A stretch of DNA of 64,000 nt from assembly GCA_964470965.1 (NCBI GenBank), contig CAYYIS010000027.1, forward strand, positions 5,686 through 69,685. Direction: 5' to 3'. The DNA is from CAYYIS01 sp964470965 (lineage in GTDB: Bacteria; JAAXHH01; JABIQT01). The translations under genes and the position numbers were made by a program. The notes beneath the pieces were generated by a model. It was not told the origin of the DNA. It saw nothing but the letters and a program-made list of their open reading frames with translations, and did no database searches. Shown here piece after piece: positions 60,279-64,000 of the stretch; the first letter of the stretch is position 1; each line of letters opens with the position of its first letter.

Positions 60279-61103
60279 ATGGCACAAGACAGGCTGATTC
60301 CCGTAGGAGTAATGGGGTACGGTGCAATCGGGAGAAAGGTGGCTGAAGCCATCAGGGCCGGGCAGGCCGGCAGGACCGTTCTGGAAGCGGTGTTATGTAA
60401 ACATCTTGACAGACACCAAGAGGACATCGCAGAAAACAGGGATGTTGTATTTACGGACAATCCGGATGAGTTTTTCACCGCAGACAGCAGAATATACGTT
60501 GAGGCTTCCGGACAGGACACGGTCCGTGACTACGGATCACGGATACTCGAGAAGGGCTGCGACTTTTTGGTTACCAGTATAGGTGCGTTTACGGATGATG
60601 CCCTGTACGAGAAGCTGCAGGACTGTGCCCGGGACAGCGGTGGACGCCTGTTGCTGGCCTCTGGCGCCCTGCCCGGAGTCAACTGGATGTATTCTGCTGC
60701 ACTCACCGGTGTAAAACATGCCACCATTACGCAAATCAAACCGGTGAGATCCTGGATCCATACCCCAGCGGCGGATTTTATCGACCTGCAGGTATTGACA
60801 GAACCGACCTGCTTTTTCGAGGGTACGGCGCGTGAGGCGGCACACTTGTTTCCGAAGAGCAGCAATATAACCGCTCTCCTGGCGCTGTCGACTGCCGGTC
60901 TGGACAACACCCGGGTAAGGACGATTGCGGATCCCGTCAGTGACCAATTGCGTACACTAATAGAGTTTGAAAGCAACTCGGGCAATCTGCGGTTGGAGTG
61001 CAAGGGAATAGCTTCAGATAACCCAAGCACGGGTTCTGAAGTACCTTTCACGGTAATCAAGGCACTTCAGAACCTCACGTCTCATGTCTGTATCGGGATA
61101 TAA
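60279..61103 (+). CDS. Aspartate dehydrogenase-like NAD(P) oxidoreductase
   Basis: This 274-residue protein is of the L-aspartate dehydrogenase (NadX, DUF108) type. A Rossmann start GVMGYGAIGRKVAEA, YVEASGQDTVRDYG, LLASGALPGVNWMYSA, HATITQIKPVRSW and, in the C-terminal domain, FEGTAREAAHLFPKSSNIT are typical. AGGAGG lies 4 nt before ATG 60279. NadX feeds NAD synthesis, but its place in a sugar operon suggests use on another amino or keto acid (inference). It lies 16 nt after the GH32-like gene and 44 nt before the lactonase. Confidence 0.85.
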   Translation: MAQDRLIPVGVMGYGAIGRKVAEAIRAGQAGRTVLEAVLCKHLDRHQEDIAENRDVVFTDNPDEFFTADSRIYVEASGQDTVRDYGSRILEKGCDFLVTSIGAFTDDALYEKLQDCARDSGGRLLLASGALPGVNWMYSAALTGVKHATITQIKPVRSWIHTPAADFIDLQVLTEPTCFFEGTAREAAHLFPKSSNITALLALSTAGLDNTRVRTIADPVSDQLRTLIEFESNSGNLRLECKGIASDNPSTGSEVPFTVIKALQNLTSHVCIGI

Positions 61104-61147
61104 ATCACTTCGGGCAGCATCATGTGAAAGGGCAGAAAAGCTCTTAC

Positions 61148-62173
61148 ATGTTCCAAAACGTATACGTATCGCTTCGCGATAAAGATTGTATTGCCCGTTT
61201 TAAACTCGACGGATCCGGCGTGATAACACCTCTCGCCCCTGTAGATGCTCCTGGCGGCCCGGCACCCATGGCAACGGATTCTTCGGGGCAACATCTATAC
61301 CTGGGACAACGATTTTCGCGACACCTATCCAGTTTCCATATCGAGCCCAACGGGGATCTCACATTAATTGGCCGCATCGATGTAAAGTCCGATCCCAACT
61401 GTTTGTTTATGGATCGGACCGGAAGATACCTGCTGTCCTCATATTACAGGGGTGAGGGGCTCCATGTGCATGCGGTTGCGGAAGATGGAGCGCTGCGGGA
61501 GGAAGCAGTAGCATGGCAGGACACCGCCCTAAGTGCGCACTCGTTTCAGACCGATCCCACAAACCGCTTCGCATACGGCCTACATATTGCCGCCGGAATA
61601 GGTCCTAATGCCATTTATCAATATTCCTTCGACTGTGTTTCCGGACGGATTGCGCCCATGGATCCCCCATGTATAGTCGCCCGCGGCCAGGCAGGGCCTC
61701 GTCACTGCTGTTTTCATCCCACATTGCCCCTGCTCTACGCCTGCAACGAGCAGGGGAGCAGTATAACTTCGTACCATATCGACACGACATCAGGCAGGTT
61801 GACGGAAAAAGAGAGCGTGAGTCTGATTCCGGCGGGTTATGATGGTGCTACAGGATGCACCCAGATCCGCATCACCAGGAACGCCCGGTGGATATTCGCA
61901 CCGCTGGGGGGGCACTGCAGTCTGGTCAGTCTCCGTGTGGCAGCGGATGGCGCGTTGTCTGTCGCAGATCATGCTCCTATGGATCCAGGACCTCGGGCCA
62001 TCGGACTCGATGCAGACGACAGATTCGTACTCGCACCTGACACGCGGACAGGATATCTTAACGTTTATTCAATAGACCATGACACCGGTAAATTGGGCCT
62101 CCGGGACCGATCTCCCCTGGACAAAAATCCTTCTAAAGCCACACCCATGTGGGTTCTCGCAACCAAGCCCTAA
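61148..62173 (+). CDS. Lactonase-family seven-bladed beta-propeller (6-phosphogluconolactonase/carboxymuconate-cyclase-like)
   Basis: This is a 341-residue propeller with the lactonase repeats: YVSLRDKDCIARFKLDGSG, LTLIGRIDV, GRYLLSSYYRGEGLHVH, GQAGPRHCCFHPTLPLLYACNEQGS, and ITSYHIDTTSGRLTE. The conserved HC/FHP and CNE loop matches 6-phosphogluconolactonase (Pgl) and 3-carboxymuconate cyclase relatives. ATG 61148 gives the family-like N-terminus; GTG 61124 is an alternative. It follows the aspartate-dehydrogenase-like gene, and its stop is 11 nt before the next gene. Confidence 0.87.
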   Translation: MFQNVYVSLRDKDCIARFKLDGSGVITPLAPVDAPGGPAPMATDSSGQHLYLGQRFSRHLSSFHIEPNGDLTLIGRIDVKSDPNCLFMDRTGRYLLSSYYRGEGLHVHAVAEDGALREEAVAWQDTALSAHSFQTDPTNRFAYGLHIAAGIGPNAIYQYSFDCVSGRIAPMDPPCIVARGQAGPRHCCFHPTLPLLYACNEQGSSITSYHIDTTSGRLTEKESVSLIPAGYDGATGCTQIRITRNARWIFAPLGGHCSLVSLRVAADGALSVADHAPMDPGPRAIGLDADDRFVLAPDTRTGYLNVYSIDHDTGKLGLRDRSPLDKNPSKATPMWVLATKP

Positions 62174-62184
62174 GGAGCTGACAC

Positions 62185-63993
62185 ATGCACCGTTCCAGGT
62201 CCATCAATATTGATACTCCCGTGCCGCCCCCGCCGTGGGCCTTACTCGAAAGGGAGCTAATCCGCACAAACAATGAACATACCTTCGAGTTCTACGAGAA
62301 ATATTTTGATGACCGCGGGTATCTGGAGTGCGTGCCACGGTGGGGAGCGCTGGATGGTCCGGATGATGCTATCGAGAATCTTACCAACGTACCGGCGCTG
62401 TATCTGTTGGGCGGAGCGGAAGAGCTCGTGGACATCTGCAAACATGCACAGGACGGCCATATCCGTCAGTACACGGAATCCAAGACGACCGAAGTAGAAT
62501 TTGCTCGTGATGGTATGTACTACCGGGAGTTCCCGGTGATGTTTGACTGGGCCCACCACCAGGAGGGAAACGCGGTCGTCGGGACCCTCGGCCTGTGCGA
62601 TCCCCATGACCAGTACCATTTAGAACGTCTGAAGCGCTATGCCGGGTTCTACATGGAAGGTGATGAATTGGCAGGCGAAAAGTCCGAGCCTAACTGGGAT
62701 CCGGAGCATAAGATAATCCGCAGCATGTTTAACGGCAGCAGGGGTCCTATGTTGCGCAAGACCACCCCTCTGGACTGGGCCGGTGATCCTATCGAGGACG
62801 GGAGGTTCATCCTGGCTCACGGAGAACGTCACTACCAGGACATGCTCGATCACTACATCGGTTATGAAGATGTTGCCGGCGACCACCCTCTGAATCTGGC
62901 AGCCACCTGCATGGCTTTCAACGTTTATATCCAAACCGGTGAGGATGTCTACCGGGACTGGTTGCTTGAATACGCCGATGCCTGGGTCGAGCGCACAAGA
63001 ACGAACAACGGCATCATCCCTTCCAATATAGGTCTCGACGGTTCCATAGGTGGCGAATGCGGTGGGCGATGGTGGGGTGGTGCATACGGATGGGCGCACA
63101 CCACCATAACACCTCATACCGGGGAGCCCAAGAGTCGGTGTTCGTGCGGCAGATGTATCGACGGTTTCGGCAACGCCCTGTTGCTCAGCGGAGATTCCCG
63201 CTTCATAGAACCCTGGCGTACCACACTCGATGCGGTAAATGCCAATATGAAGGTTGTCGACGGAATCGAAATGACACCGCGCATGCACGGGAACGATGGT
63301 TGGTACGAGTGGGAGCCGGGACCTTACCCGACGGGCGCTCTGGAGATTTATTACTGGTCCATGGACCCGGCAGATCGCGGCCGTGTACCGGAAACCCCCT
63401 GGCTTAATTACCTGGAGGGCAAGGCACCTGAATTTCCGATCGATGTATTGCAGGGTGACATAAGCACGGTCCGAGAAAAAGTACATCAGATGCGAACTGA
63501 TGTAACTACGCCGGACACCCGTCTCTCAGATAATCCCAACCGGTTCCGTCCCGCGACCATCAACTCACTCGTCAACCTGGCAATGGGAGGGCCCGAACCT
63601 GTCGTGGGCCGGCCCCTGCACACGCGGTTACGTTATTTCGACCTGCGGGAGCACCGTCCTGGTCTTCCGAGCGATGTGGGGGCGTTGGTGGATGGACTCA
63701 CGGCAAATGACACGAAGGTGCACCTGGTGAATATAAATCAGCTCGAGTCAAGGGAAGTCATCGTACAAGCCGGGACTTACGGTGAACATAGCTGGACATT
63801 CTTGCAAGTTGACGGTGGTGAAAAACATGCGATTGACGGACGATCTTTCACGGTAGTCCTCGGTCCGGGTGCGGGGGCGCATTTGACGATCGGAACCAAT
63901 CGATACGTCAATATGCCGCCGGCCGCGTTTACATTATCCTACAAAGGGAGAGTCCTGTTGTCTTACAAGAATAAAAACGCACAGATAGTTTAG
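62185..63993 (+). CDS. Large protein of probable alpha/alpha-toroid hydrolase type, unassigned
   Basis: This 602-residue protein does not match a family I can name. Its helical middle (about 40-430), with paired Trp/Tyr-rich helices (MYYREFPVMFDWAHHQEGN, CGGRWWGGAYGWAHTT, GDSRFIEPWRTTLDAVNANM, GWYEWEPGPYPTGALEIYYW), resembles six-hairpin glycosidases or polysaccharide lyases. The last 130 residues form a beta-sandwich (DVGALVDGLTANDTKVHLVNI). A Cys pair cluster (RCSCGRC) lies mid-protein. No signal peptide; GGAG precedes the ATG. It closes the operon with the GH32-like, aspartate-dehydrogenase-like and lactonase genes, which supports a sugar-linked role. Confidence 0.6.
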   Translation: MHRSRSINIDTPVPPPPWALLERELIRTNNEHTFEFYEKYFDDRGYLECVPRWGALDGPDDAIENLTNVPALYLLGGAEELVDICKHAQDGHIRQYTESKTTEVEFARDGMYYREFPVMFDWAHHQEGNAVVGTLGLCDPHDQYHLERLKRYAGFYMEGDELAGEKSEPNWDPEHKIIRSMFNGSRGPMLRKTTPLDWAGDPIEDGRFILAHGERHYQDMLDHYIGYEDVAGDHPLNLAATCMAFNVYIQTGEDVYRDWLLEYADAWVERTRTNNGIIPSNIGLDGSIGGECGGRWWGGAYGWAHTTITPHTGEPKSRCSCGRCIDGFGNALLLSGDSRFIEPWRTTLDAVNANMKVVDGIEMTPRMHGNDGWYEWEPGPYPTGALEIYYWSMDPADRGRVPETPWLNYLEGKAPEFPIDVLQGDISTVREKVHQMRTDVTTPDTRLSDNPNRFRPATINSLVNLAMGGPEPVVGRPLHTRLRYFDLREHRPGLPSDVGALVDGLTANDTKVHLVNINQLESREVIVQAGTYGEHSWTFLQVDGGEKHAIDGRSFTVVLGPGAGAHLTIGTNRYVNMPPAAFTLSYKGRVLLSYKNKNAQIV

Positions 63994-64000
63994 TCGGGCC

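Noticed and set aside
1..64000. tRNA or rRNA genes, CRISPR arrays, insertion sequences, phage genes
   Set aside because: No T-loop signature, direct-repeat array, transposase or integrase could be found in intergenic sequence or among the translations.

Overview
The window is 64 kb of chromosome (metagenome-assembled, with one 100-N scaffold gap at 56331-56430) from what looks like an uncultured, probably marine bacterium of the Poribacteria/Latescibacterota kind. This assignment is inference. It rests on gene content: five phytanoyl-CoA-dioxygenase-like (PhyH) proteins, two large OPT-like membrane proteins of the DUF6785 type, a MutL/DUF6754 membrane operon, GH172, M81 and kelch/NHL/lactonase propellers, and many orphan sugar and amino-acid enzymes. 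Base composition is moderate, Shine-Dalgarno sites are good (AGGAGG type), and GTG/TTG starts are frequent. No rRNA, tRNA, CRISPR, phage or transposase was seen.

Layout. 1-8.5 kb: truncated gcvT, a secreted lamin-tail/FlgD-like protein with a damaged N-terminus, an orphan cytoplasmic histidine kinase, an SDR-cysC pair, a lipoprotein and a diacylglycerol-kinase-family lipid kinase. 8.5-11.4 kb (minus): epimerase -> LarA-like -> ThuA-like operon. 11.8-14.9 kb: DUF6785 transporter-like protein, rhodanese, and on the minus strand an AhpD-like peroxidase-related protein whose reading frame is crossed by an in-frame TGA at the second redox position (C-V-Y-TGA), best read as selenocysteine. 15-21.3 kb (plus): a seven-gene operon of a small protein, a MutL-type ASKHA ATPase, a barrel-sandwich protein and four membrane proteins. 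This is the strongest candidate for an undescribed system. 21.6-24.6 kb: Crp/Fnr regulator, glutamine synthetase and three tiny minus-strand genes. 25.1-25.8 kb: a decayed ornithine-cyclodeaminase pseudogene, followed by a heptosyltransferase-like GT9.

26.8-31 kb (minus): DUF6785 -> sialidase-like -> AlaX operon. 31.5-46 kb: PhyH proteins interleaved with a GH172 -> aldehyde:ferredoxin oxidoreductase -> sugar isomerase operon, acetyl-CoA synthetase, a YtoQ -> PhyH -> SDR operon, and a TIM-barrel/NHL/CBM9-like set. 46-55 kb: M81 metallopeptidase, then a four-gene catabolic operon (hydroxyacid dehydrogenase, amidohydrolase, Gfo/Idh oxidoreductase, class-III aminotransferase), an enolase-superfamily dehydratase, and PhyH plus a cystathionine-gamma-synthase-type enzyme. 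56.6-64 kb: MDR reductase, kelch protein, then GH32-like -> aspartate dehydrogenase-like -> lactonase -> a 602-residue unknown.

Taken together the region reads as a scavenger's toolkit. It covers glycan and fructoside trimming (GH32, GH172, sialidase, GT9), sugar-acid and amino-acid catabolism, oxygenation of small organic acids or amines by PhyH enzymes, and two large transporter-like proteins. The most unusual items are the selenocysteine candidate, the MutL membrane operon and a GH32 homologue lacking its acid/base glutamate.
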